Of a stretch of DNA of 64,000 bases, positions 51,269 through 57,762 are shown one piece after another. The translations under genes and the position numbers were made by a program. The notes under the pieces were generated by a model. It was not told the origin of the DNA. It saw only the letters and a program-made list of their open reading frames with translations, and searched no databases. The first letter of the stretch is position 1. Each line of letters opens with the position of its first letter. The DNA comes from Planctomycetia bacterium (GTDB taxonomy: Bacteria > Planctomycetota > Phycisphaerae > UBA1845 > UTPLA1): positions 620,001 through 684,000 of the forward strand of contig JABTTW010000001.1 in assembly GCA_015075745.1 (NCBI GenBank), written 5' to 3'.

Positions 51269-51874
51269 CTATGCCCCTTCAGCCGACTTGTGTCGCTCCC
51301 GGACGCGCTTGTCCGCCTCGTCGAAGGCCTGACTCGCGTCGTCGATGAGCCCCGTGTCCATCTGTTCCCAGACATCGAGCACCTGCTTGGAGCCCGGCGT
51401 GAGAATCGACTCGCCTTCTTCCTCGCCGATCGACAGCATCGAGTCGAGCCGCTCCTGATACATATCCGCCGTGATCTTGTCGTTCTCGATCATCTTCTCC
51501 AGCGTCACGAGGTCGCGCTCGCCGATCATCCCCAGCCGCGAGCCCATCGACTTGGCCTTATCCGCGTTCTCCCGCAGCATGCGCATCCGCGAGACGGTCA
51601 GGTACTCCTTCGTGCGCATATTGAGCTGACGGCCGGCCATGAGCTGCTCGGTCGTCTTCAGGTCGAACTCCTGCGCCAGAATCCGCCGCACTTCGGGCGA
51701 TTTCTCCTGCCGGCCCTTCTCGAAGATCTCCTGCTTCTTCGTCGCACAGTCGCTGACCCGTTTGAGCAGTTGCTCGCGGTCGCGCCCCAGGAGCAGTTCC
51801 TGTCGCCGAAGCTCCTGCCGCGTCATCTGCGACAGGGACTTGTTTCGCTTTGTCAGCCAGTCGAATAATCCCAT
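51269..51874 (-). CDS. ESCRT-III (Snf7)-like helical protein
   Basis: The 201-residue product starts MGLFDWLTKRNKS, an amphipathic anchor like the ESCRT-III N-terminal helix. A basic long helical hairpin follows (RQELRRQELLLGRDREQLLKRVSDCATKKQEIFEKGRQEKSPEVRRILAQEFDLKTTEQLMAGRQL), then shorter helices (SRLGMIGERDLVTLEKMIEN) and an acidic C-terminal part (VLDVWEQMDTGLIDDASQAFDEAD). Size, charge distribution and helix pattern fit Snf7 or PspA-like proteins; the assignment is by pattern. It begins 33 bp after the winged-helix-Snf7 gene. Confidence 0.65.
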   Translation of the reverse strand: MGLFDWLTKRNKSLSQMTRQELRRQELLLGRDREQLLKRVSDCATKKQEIFEKGRQEKSPEVRRILAQEFDLKTTEQLMAGRQLNMRTKEYLTVSRMRMLRENADKAKSMGSRLGMIGERDLVTLEKMIENDKITADMYQERLDSMLSIGEEEGESILTPGSKQVLDVWEQMDTGLIDDASQAFDEADKRVRERHKSAEGA

Positions 51875-51906
51875 GCTCCGCCCGTTCTATCTGCTAAGAC
51901 TCTGCG

Positions 51907-53319
51907 TCACTCCGCCTGCGGCCCGCTACGCTCGCGCGACGGCGCCTGTGTCTTGGCTGTCTGCGACTCGCCGACGGCCGGTGTCTTCTCCGGCGGGGCC
52001 TTCTCCTCGTCGCCGCCCTGAAGCTCCTTCAGAATTGCCGCCTCATCGTCCGACATGGCCGACTGCGCCATGTTCACTTCCAGGCTGCTCACCAGATCGT
52101 CGCTGGCCGTCAGTTGCTCCAGCATCTCCTCGGCGTTCACCGCCGCCTCGGTCAGTTCCTCGCTCGACGGCAGATGAGCGATGCTTCCGGTCTGGGCCAG
52201 TTGCAGGTTGTGAATGTGCGTGCTGATGATGTTGATCTGCTTGGACAGCAGCGCCGCGCTGGTGTTGCACCGGCTGATGTCCTTGCGCATGTGGGAGATC
52301 TGCGCGGCGATGCGCCGCTTCACCACGTTCGACGTCGCCGTCTTGCCCTCGTCGACGAGCTGCGTCTCCTTCTTTTCCAGCTTGCCGATGTCGTCGTACA
52401 TCCGGTTCAGCCGGTCGGACAGCGCCGCCCGCCGCTCGGAGAGCAGGTTGATCTTCTTCGCCTCGTCCCCTTCACTGAAAAAGAGACTGCGAACCCATTC
52501 GAACATCGACATCGAACCAACCTCCTCGCCCGAGTACATACCCGCGCCGCGGAAGAGCAGATATTCGCCGGATCGCCTTGAGACGCGCAGGTCCGGGTCG
52601 CTCCTTGCGGCGGTTTCAAACGCCTGCTGCACCACCTTGACCGGCAGCTCCAGCCGAGCCGCCATGCTGCTCGCCGACAGACCGCCGGTCAGCAGATCGG
52701 TGCTGCGCTCCTCGATCTCCCGGCGAACCCGATCGATCTTCTGAGCGACATTCTCCGGATTAAACAGCTTCAGCAGCCGTTCGTCGATCTTCCGCCCGGG
52801 CGATGATATTTTCCACCCGCCGGCCGACGCCGGCTCCACCAGCACCAGGGTCACATTGGGAATATCGAGCGGCGCGCGATACACACTTTCTTCAAAGCCG
52901 CTCGGACTGCACACGCCGATAACATGCGGCGCCCGAAGGTCCGTCGTCAGCGACCGAACATGCGACGCCAACTGCACCAGCGTCACCGGACCGGGCGGCG
53001 TGTCCGGCGTCAGCAGCGGCTCCGGCGGGACCAGCGTCGTCGCGACCGTCACCCCCTGGAGCTTCCGCCAGAAGAATAGCCGCCGCGCCCACTGACGGAT
53101 GACAAACCCCTTGCCCTGCGGCAACTCGGCCGCCAGCGCCCGATCGTGCAGTCGCCGGTCGATCATCGCCGCGCGCACGCGCTCGCCGGAGTCGATCTCC
53201 TGAAACGTGGTGAGCCTGCCGCGGTCGTAGCGCGAACCCGCCTCGCGGATGTTCTGCTGAACCCCCACGAGATAAGCCGACTCCATTTCTATTGCGCGTT
53301 TCGCAGCGGGGTTTACCAT
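51907..53319 (-). CDS. Winged-helix plus Snf7-like fusion protein (CHMP7-like layout)
   Basis: The 470-residue product has three parts. Residues 1-185 form an alpha/beta region without a recognised family. Residues 190-257 (IEERSTDLLTGGLSASSMAARLELPVKVVQQAFETAARSDPDLRVSRRSGEYLLF) have the helix-helix-helix-wing pattern of a winged helix. Residues 271-436 begin MFEWVRSLFF and form a Snf7-like hairpin (NLLSERRAALSDRLNRMYDDIGKLEKKETQLVDEGKT, VVKRRIAAQISHMRKDISRCNTSAALLSKQINIISTHIHNLQLAQ) and the downstream helices ending SDDEAAILKELQ. Eukaryotic CHMP7 joins ESCRT-II-type winged helices to an ESCRT-III core in the same order. A Pro-rich tail follows. Confidence 0.68.
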   Translation of the reverse strand: MVNPAAKRAIEMESAYLVGVQQNIREAGSRYDRGRLTTFQEIDSGERVRAAMIDRRLHDRALAAELPQGKGFVIRQWARRLFFWRKLQGVTVATTLVPPEPLLTPDTPPGPVTLVQLASHVRSLTTDLRAPHVIGVCSPSGFEESVYRAPLDIPNVTLVLVEPASAGGWKISSPGRKIDERLLKLFNPENVAQKIDRVRREIEERSTDLLTGGLSASSMAARLELPVKVVQQAFETAARSDPDLRVSRRSGEYLLFRGAGMYSGEEVGSMSMFEWVRSLFFSEGDEAKKINLLSERRAALSDRLNRMYDDIGKLEKKETQLVDEGKTATSNVVKRRIAAQISHMRKDISRCNTSAALLSKQINIISTHIHNLQLAQTGSIAHLPSSEELTEAAVNAEEMLEQLTASDDLVSSLEVNMAQSAMSDDEAAILKELQGGDEEKAPPEKTPAVGESQTAKTQAPSRERSGPQAE

Positions 53320-53391
53320 ATTGGCCGACTCATTCTCCTGCCTTGATGAAACGTTTGCGATGGCGTCTAAAGCGAGAGGCAGTTGACTGAT

Positions 53392-53673
53392 CTAATGCTG
53401 TTCGCCTTCGCGGGCCGCGTGGCCGCACAACCGGCAGAACTTCGCATGACCGGGGTTCATCGCCCGGCATTGGGGTCGCGGGCATCGCCACGGCTCCATC
53501 CACTCCTCTTCGGAAAGGGAATTGCCGTTTCTGTCGTACATATTGTCCAGTTCCCTGCCGTTATCCCAGCCCGGCCCTCGAATGACCCTCAGAAGGCAGG
53601 AAAACACAAAAATGGTAAACCCGGCAAAGAAGAGCAGGGCAAACAACGGCATCCCGGTTGACCAGATAACCAT
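53392..53673 (-). CDS. Small membrane protein with zinc ribbon
   Basis: The 93-residue product has one membrane helix (PLFALLFFAGFTIFVFSCLLRVI) and a C-terminal zinc finger (CPRPQCRAMNPGHAKFCRLCG), similar to the ribbons of the kinase encoded immediately upstream. The ATG follows the kinase stop by 3 nt. It probably displays its zinc finger on the cytoplasmic face of the membrane as part of the same pathway; this is inferred from position. Confidence 0.7.
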   Translation of the reverse strand: MVIWSTGMPLFALLFFAGFTIFVFSCLLRVIRGPGWDNGRELDNMYDRNGNSLSEEEWMEPWRCPRPQCRAMNPGHAKFCRLCGHAAREGEQH

Positions 53674-53676
53674 GGT

Positions 53677-54765
53677 CTATCCCCCCGTCGCCATCAGCTC
53701 GCCGCCGCAGTGAATGCAGAACCGGTCGTCCGACTCCGGATAGCCGCCGCATTGAGGACATTTTCGCAGGGTCGCCGTTAACTGCTTGCCGCATGAAATG
53801 CAGAAATTGTCGCCCGCCTCGATCGGCGCACGGCACGATGGGCATGCCCCCCCGGATATCGGACGCGCGCCCGGGACACGATTCACCGGAATCGCCGGAA
53901 CCGTTGGAACCGTCGGTATCGTCGCCGCGCTCACCGGCCGCGCCTCCGATTGACCAATGGCCCGAAGGACATCCGCCGCGCCGGGGAACCGCCGCTCGCG
54001 CCGCGTGTAGAGTCTCGCGAAGACTGGATCGATCCACGGCGGCAAGGCCTCGCGCAGATGCGACGGCATGTCGCTCCCGCTGGGCCGCTGACCGGTGATG
54101 AGTTCAAACAGCACGATGCCGACGGCGTACAAATCGCTCCGCGCGTCGGTCGCCTCGCCGTCGCGCTGCTCCGGGGCCATGTAGGCGATCGTCCCGGAGA
54201 TGTTCTTGCCGTCTTCGGCGAGCAGACTGCCCGATTGCATGATGCTGTTGGCCGTCACTTCGCCCACTCGCCCGAGCCCGAAGTCCGTGACCTTCACGTC
54301 ATCGACGCCCAGCTCTTCGACCGGCTTCTCCTTGCCGCCCGCGATGAGAATGTTGGCCGGCTTGATGTCTCGATGAATAACGCCATTGGCGTGGGCGTGC
54401 TCCAGGCCCTCCAGGATGCCGCGCAAGATCCGATGCGCCGTACGCACCGGCATCCCCTCGCGATACCGCTTGATCCACCCTTCCAGCGAGAGACCGTCCA
54501 CGAACTCCATCACCAGATAGGGCGTCTCCGCGTAGGGATCGAGGCCAATGGCCCGGACGATGTTCTTGTGGCGCAGGCCGTGAATCGTGCAGCCCTCTTT
54601 TTGAAGATTGCGCACGAACTGCGAATCGGTCGGGACCTTGATGGCGACGATCTCTTCTTTCCAGACGTGGTGCCGGGCCTTCCAGACCTGTCCAAAGCTG
54701 CCCGCGCCGACCATCTCGACGAGGACGTATTCGCTGATGCGGTCGCCGGCTTGTGGACCGTTCAT
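53677..54765 (-). CDS. Ser/Thr protein kinase with C-terminal zinc ribbons
   Basis: The 362-residue product is a Hanks-type kinase: VGAGSFGQVWKA glycine loop, Lys43 in VAIKV, HRDIKPAN (131-138), DFG (161-163), and GTIAYMAPEQ. After the catalytic domain (to about residue 270) a Pro/Ala linker leads to two zinc ribbons (CPSCRAPIEAGDNFCISCG and CPQCGGYPESDDRFCIHCG). All catalytic residues are present. GAAGGG lies 6 nt before the ATG. Its place in the ESCRT-like operon suggests that it phosphorylates components of that system, which is inference. Confidence 0.88.
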   Translation of the reverse strand: MNGPQAGDRISEYVLVEMVGAGSFGQVWKARHHVWKEEIVAIKVPTDSQFVRNLQKEGCTIHGLRHKNIVRAIGLDPYAETPYLVMEFVDGLSLEGWIKRYREGMPVRTAHRILRGILEGLEHAHANGVIHRDIKPANILIAGGKEKPVEELGVDDVKVTDFGLGRVGEVTANSIMQSGSLLAEDGKNISGTIAYMAPEQRDGEATDARSDLYAVGIVLFELITGQRPSGSDMPSHLREALPPWIDPVFARLYTRRERRFPGAADVLRAIGQSEARPVSAATIPTVPTVPAIPVNRVPGARPISGGACPSCRAPIEAGDNFCISCGKQLTATLRKCPQCGGYPESDDRFCIHCGGELMATGG

Positions 54766-54816
54766 GCTGTACCCTTCATGGACGATGGGGTCACTGACAT
54801 CGACACGTGTCGAGCG

Positions 54817-55242
54817 TCATGGTCCCACATGCCTCGCCAGCGACTCACAAATGACGAAATTATAGGCCGCTGCGGCGGCGAAACCAACGATCAACACGAA
54901 CCATGCGAGACTGCCGGAGACTCCTCCGCCTGCCAGCCACAGCGCGAGCAGTATATCCAGTAGACAATACGTACCGAGCAGCCCCAGGCTCACGATCGCC
55001 GCGCCGGAAGCCGTCGTCTGCTTGGCCTGTATGGCAAGCAGCGGTCGCATGAACAGGTAACTCGACCACGGCAGAGCGGCCACGACCACCAGCCAGATCA
55101 GCGTGTACTTGACCACGTTGCCGAAGGCCTTGACCGAGTCCGGATTCTGATAGCACCAGAACCCCCCCGCCGCCACGGCGATGAAGATCGCCGCCGTCGC
55201 CACCTTGGCCCCCACGAACTTCCCAATGTCCGCTAGTATCAC
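54817..55242 (-). CDS. Four-helix membrane protein at the head of the ESCRT-like locus
   Basis: From GTG 55242 (GAGGAG 6 nt upstream) the 141-residue product has four hydrophobic segments: ATAAIFIAVAAGGFWCY, YTLIWLVVVAALPW, AAIVSLGLLGTYCLLDILLALWL and LAWFVLIVGFAAAAAYNFVI. No family was recognised. It is 51 bp upstream of the kinase gene on the same strand, so it may be the first gene of the operon and supply a membrane anchor. Confidence 0.65.
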   Translation of the reverse strand: MILADIGKFVGAKVATAAIFIAVAAGGFWCYQNPDSVKAFGNVVKYTLIWLVVVAALPWSSYLFMRPLLAIQAKQTTASGAAIVSLGLLGTYCLLDILLALWLAGGGVSGSLAWFVLIVGFAAAAAYNFVICESLARHVGP

Positions 55243-55377
55243 GCGAGACTCCTCACGATCCGCCCCATTTTGAATATACCACACCCCGCCACGCCGCGGG
55301 CTTACAAACCTGTGTTGTGTTTGGAACGGCTTTTCTTCGCGGAAAGGCCGAATTCTTCCGCGCGATCGCCCTAAATA

Positions 55378-55398
55378 GTAGGGTGGGCTCTGCCCGCC
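55378..55398 (+). repeat. GTAG-headed palindrome, class 3
   Basis: GTAGGGTGGGCTCTGCCCGCC matches the copies at 4617-4637 and 41030-41050 except for one stem position. It lies upstream of the tandem array below, in a gene-free stretch. Confidence 0.6.
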
Positions 55399-55498
55399 AC
55401 GTCCCCCTAGCGGATTACCCTGGCAATCTGAACGAGCCCGAAGATCGCGCCAGGCGTCAAAGCATTCACCCGCAAAATCCGCGAAGCTTTATCGCATC

Positions 55499-55610
55499 CG
55501 CCCATAGGGCGCACCAAGCGCCCGTGCATTCGCCCATAGGGCGCACCAAGCGCCCCTGCATTCGCCCATAGGGCGCACCAAGCGCCCCTGCATTCGCCCG
55601 TAGGGCGCAC
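55499..55610 (+). repeat. 32-bp tandem repeat, three and a half copies
   Basis: The unit starts CGCCCATAGGGCGCACC and ends AAGCGCCCCTGCATT. Copies begin at 55499, 55531 and 55563. A fourth partial copy (55595-55610, CGCCCGTAGGGCGCAC) runs into the solo REP flank. Each unit contains a CGCCC/GGGCG hairpin like the outermost part of the REPtron flanks at 22107 and 22754. Confidence 0.85.
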
Positions 55611-55677
55611 GATGGTTGCCAGTGACTTCAGTCACTGGAAAAGAACGCCACTACATCCCCGCCCGGAGGGCGGACGA
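55595..55677 (+). repeat. Solo copy of the REPtron flank, without transposase
   Basis: The order CGCCC-GTAGGGCGCACGATG, GTTG with CCAGTGAC-TTCA-GTCACTGG (55615-55638), then GCCCGGAGGGCGGACGA reproduces the left flank of the transposase element at 22107-22195. The head is GTTG rather than GTAG, and the stem keeps compensatory changes. It overlaps the 3' end of the PEP-CTERM gene. Confidence 0.75.
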
Positions 55678-56322
55678 CTCTCTGTGGAACACCGCGTTCC
55701 CAAAAAACGCGTTCCCCCGCCGTCGACCGCGCCGACTCATTCCCACCCCAACGACGCCCAACAATCCAAGCATCCCCGGCTCCGGCACCGGCGTCCCCCA
55801 GAACTCCCAGGTGATGTTCGCATCAAATCGCGTCCCCGGCCCACAGTCGCACGGCGGATCGTAGGCTTCCACGGTGATGTCGTGAACAATGAGGCGTACG
55901 GATTCCAATTGCCACCCGGCCAGGTCCGGCGCTCCGCCGAGCATTTCTGATTCCATGAAGCCGGGCCCGCCACCGCCGCAACCTTCTGCATAACCGAGCG
56001 AAACGATGAAGTCGTCCTGACCATCCGAAACCAGCGCCGCGAATTCACTAAATGCCGGGGAGTTGCTGGGTGTGAAGTCGATGAAGCCGGCCTCGCCGTC
56101 CCCCCAGAATCGCAGCCCTTGGCCGAGCGTAACGATGTGCGTGAAACCCTGCGAATCATGTTCGAGAAAGAACTGTGTCCTTGTGGACTGACATGGTGCG
56201 GGACCGGCACCGGCGTGCAGACTAAACGAGCTCAGCAACGTACCTGCCTTCAGCGGCGAAGGCAGGATCGAGAGTATGAAGAGGCCGAGAGCCGCTTGAA
56301 TATGAACACGGCGTAGCACCAT
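55651..56322 (-). CDS. PEP-CTERM protein with repeat-derived C-terminal extension
   Basis: The product has a signal peptide (HIQAALGLFILSILPSPLKAG), a beta-rich body of about 150 residues and a PEP-CTERM signal (VPEPGMLGLLGVVGVG then RRGRRRG). Such proteins normally end a few residues after the basic cluster. Here about 20 more residues (GNAFFGNAVFHRESSALRAGM) follow, and the last of them are encoded by the solo REP flank, which also supplies the stop. AGGAGG lies just before the ATG; a GTG one codon later has better spacing. The body matches no family known to me. Confidence 0.75.
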   Translation of the reverse strand: MVLRRVHIQAALGLFILSILPSPLKAGTLLSSFSLHAGAGPAPCQSTRTQFFLEHDSQGFTHIVTLGQGLRFWGDGEAGFIDFTPSNSPAFSEFAALVSDGQDDFIVSLGYAEGCGGGGPGFMESEMLGGAPDLAGWQLESVRLIVHDITVEAYDPPCDCGPGTRFDANITWEFWGTPVPEPGMLGLLGVVGVGMSRRGRRRGNAFFGNAVFHRESSALRAGM

Positions 56323-56570
56323 TCCTCCTTGAAAGCGTGCCGGTTACACATACTGAATATCGGCAGGCTGCACGGCCCATGCCCGCGATTTCATCCCGAA
56401 GCCGCCCCACGGCGCGAGCGCGGAGCAAGAATGAACAAATAGAGACCAATCCACCCACGCCCCGCGAGGTAGCGCGATGTCACCGGTACCGACAACTTCA
56501 ACTGCGAGGCCGAGACCCCAAACTTGCAGCCTAAAGCCTACCGCCTACAGCCTCGCGCCTCAGGTCGTTT

Positions 56571-56667
56571 CCACCAAAAACCGCCTAAAACGCGAACCGC
56601 CCCAACACATGCCTGCCGCAAGAGTTGCAAACGAAAAAAATCGCGTGTGTCACTATATGTCACCTTC
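56571..56667 (-). repeat. Dispersed ~95-bp repeat, copy C
   Basis: On the minus strand it begins AAGGTGACATATAGTGACAC, ACGCGATTTTTTTCG and TTGCAACTCTTGCGGCAGGC, then TGTTGGGGCGGTTCGCGTTT and GGCGGTTTTTGGTGG. It is close to copy A in the middle and to copy D at the end. Confidence 0.8.
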
Positions 56668-56767
56668 GATTGCCGCGATTCCCGTAGCGTCCGGCGCCCC
56701 TGCCGGACGAATGACACAGGAGACCTTCGGAATGAAACCGCGCCCACTCGCCGCCGCTCAAAGTCTT

Positions 56768-56800
56768 GTCGTTTTGACTTTTTGGCGTTTTGACGTTTTC
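56768..56800 (-). repeat. GTCAAAA-type array
   Basis: The minus strand reads GAAAACGTCAAAACGCC then AAAAAGTCAAAACGAC. It matches the units inserted in mqnC at 8449-8482 and directly abuts copy D of the ~95-bp repeat. Confidence 0.7.
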
Positions 56801-56895
56801 ACCAAAAACCGCCCAAAACGCGAAGCGCCCCAACACGTGCCCGCCACAGCGCTTGGCATCGTTCGCCCGCGTGTGTGTCACCTTATGTCACCTTG
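56800..56895 (-). repeat. Dispersed ~95-bp repeat, copy D
   Basis: On the minus strand it begins AAGGTGACATAAGGTGACAC, has a diverged middle, and ends GTGTTGGGGCGCTTCGCGTT then TTGGGCGGTTTTTGGTG. It has the same orientation as copy C, 132 bp away. Confidence 0.8.
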
Positions 56896-57153
56896 GTCTT
56901 GGCGGCCCCAGCGCCCGGATTCTCGGGCCCGCCGCTTGTTGATGTCGCGTTGCGCGGGCCGCCTCCCGCTCGATTACTCGGCAAAGAACCGCCCATCGTC
57001 CGCATATGTGCGCCCCTCTCATTTCTTGACAGCCCCGCCGAATTGGCCGAAACTATGGGGCTCCAATGCGCGTCAGGTTTGCCTCGTGTCAGGGTCTGTC
57101 GGACAGCCCCGCCGGCGCTCGAATGCGGATTTACCGTCCGGAGACTTAGCAAC

Positions 57154-57711
57154 ATGCCCAAAGCCATCGACATTCGCAAAGGCCAGGCGGTCATCTGGGA
57201 GGACAAGCTCTGGATCGTCCACGAGTCCACCCGCGTCGCCAAAGGCAACTGGCGAAGCTACATGCAGCTCAAGTTCAAGAACTTCAAGACCGGTCAGATC
57301 GTCGACAACCGCTTCAACATGGACGAGAACTTTGAATCGCCCCATGTCGAGGACCGGCCCTTTGAATACCTCTATAAGGATGGCGACAACTTCATCCTCA
57401 TGGACGTCAACAACTTCGAGCAGATTCACGCCTCGGCCGAGATCATGCCCGACGCCGACAAGTACCTCAAAGGCAACGAGCGCGTCAGCGCCAAGCTCAT
57501 GGACGGCCAGGTCATCGGCGTCGAACTGCCCAACGTCGTCGAGCTCACCGTCACCGACGCCCCGCCCGTTGTCAAAGGCGCCACGGCGACCAACCAGAGC
57601 AAGGAAGCCACCCTCGAGACCGGCCTCGTCGTCCGCGTGCCTCCGTTCATCGTTAATGGCGAAGTCATCCGCGTCGACACGCGCACCGGCGAGTACCTCG
57701 AACGCGCTTAG
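57154..57711 (+). CDS. efp: Elongation factor P
   Basis: EF-P helps ribosomes through proline stretches. The 185-residue product has the three beta-barrel domains: KAIDIRKGQAVIWEDKLWIVHE, YMQLKFKNFKTGQIVDNRFN, FEYLYKDGDNFILMD and the C-terminal VVRVPPFIVNGEVIRVDTRTGEYLERA. ATG 57154 is the family start. The loop that should hold the tip Lys or Arg (PGKG in E. coli) reads RVAKGNWRSY. By alignment from KFKN backwards the tip position is Asn32, with Lys30 two residues before. Which modification, if any, it receives is unclear. Confidence 0.92.
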   Translation: MPKAIDIRKGQAVIWEDKLWIVHESTRVAKGNWRSYMQLKFKNFKTGQIVDNRFNMDENFESPHVEDRPFEYLYKDGDNFILMDVNNFEQIHASAEIMPDADKYLKGNERVSAKLMDGQVIGVELPNVVELTVTDAPPVVKGATATNQSKEATLETGLVVRVPPFIVNGEVIRVDTRTGEYLERA

Positions 57712-57762
57712 CCCCCGCGTCACCCCACAAGTTCGCGCAGCATGGCAAGGCCGTCCGCCGCG

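Larger units (their letters stand above)
56323..57153. other. 831-bp intergenic region made largely of repeats
   Basis: It carries copies C and D of the ~95-bp repeat, a GTCAAAA-type array between them (56768-56800), and a short run of CCTAAAGCCTACCGCCTACAG-like units near 56530. No gene is supported. The right part (about 56900-57150) should hold the efp promoter and leader. Confidence 0.55.

Noticed and set aside
51269-51874. Plain PspA/Vipp1 protein
   Set aside because: The typical PspA sequence landmarks are missing and the context includes a Vps4-like ATPase and two further Snf7-like proteins, so a broader ESCRT-III-like label is safer.
45002-55242. Phage or conjugative element as the source of the cluster
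   Set aside because: No integrase, structural phage gene or transfer gene is present, and the base composition matches the chromosome except in the 48-50 kb insert.
55499-55610. Possible CRISPR array
   Set aside because: The units are contiguous without unique spacers and contain the REP hairpin; it is a tandem repeat.
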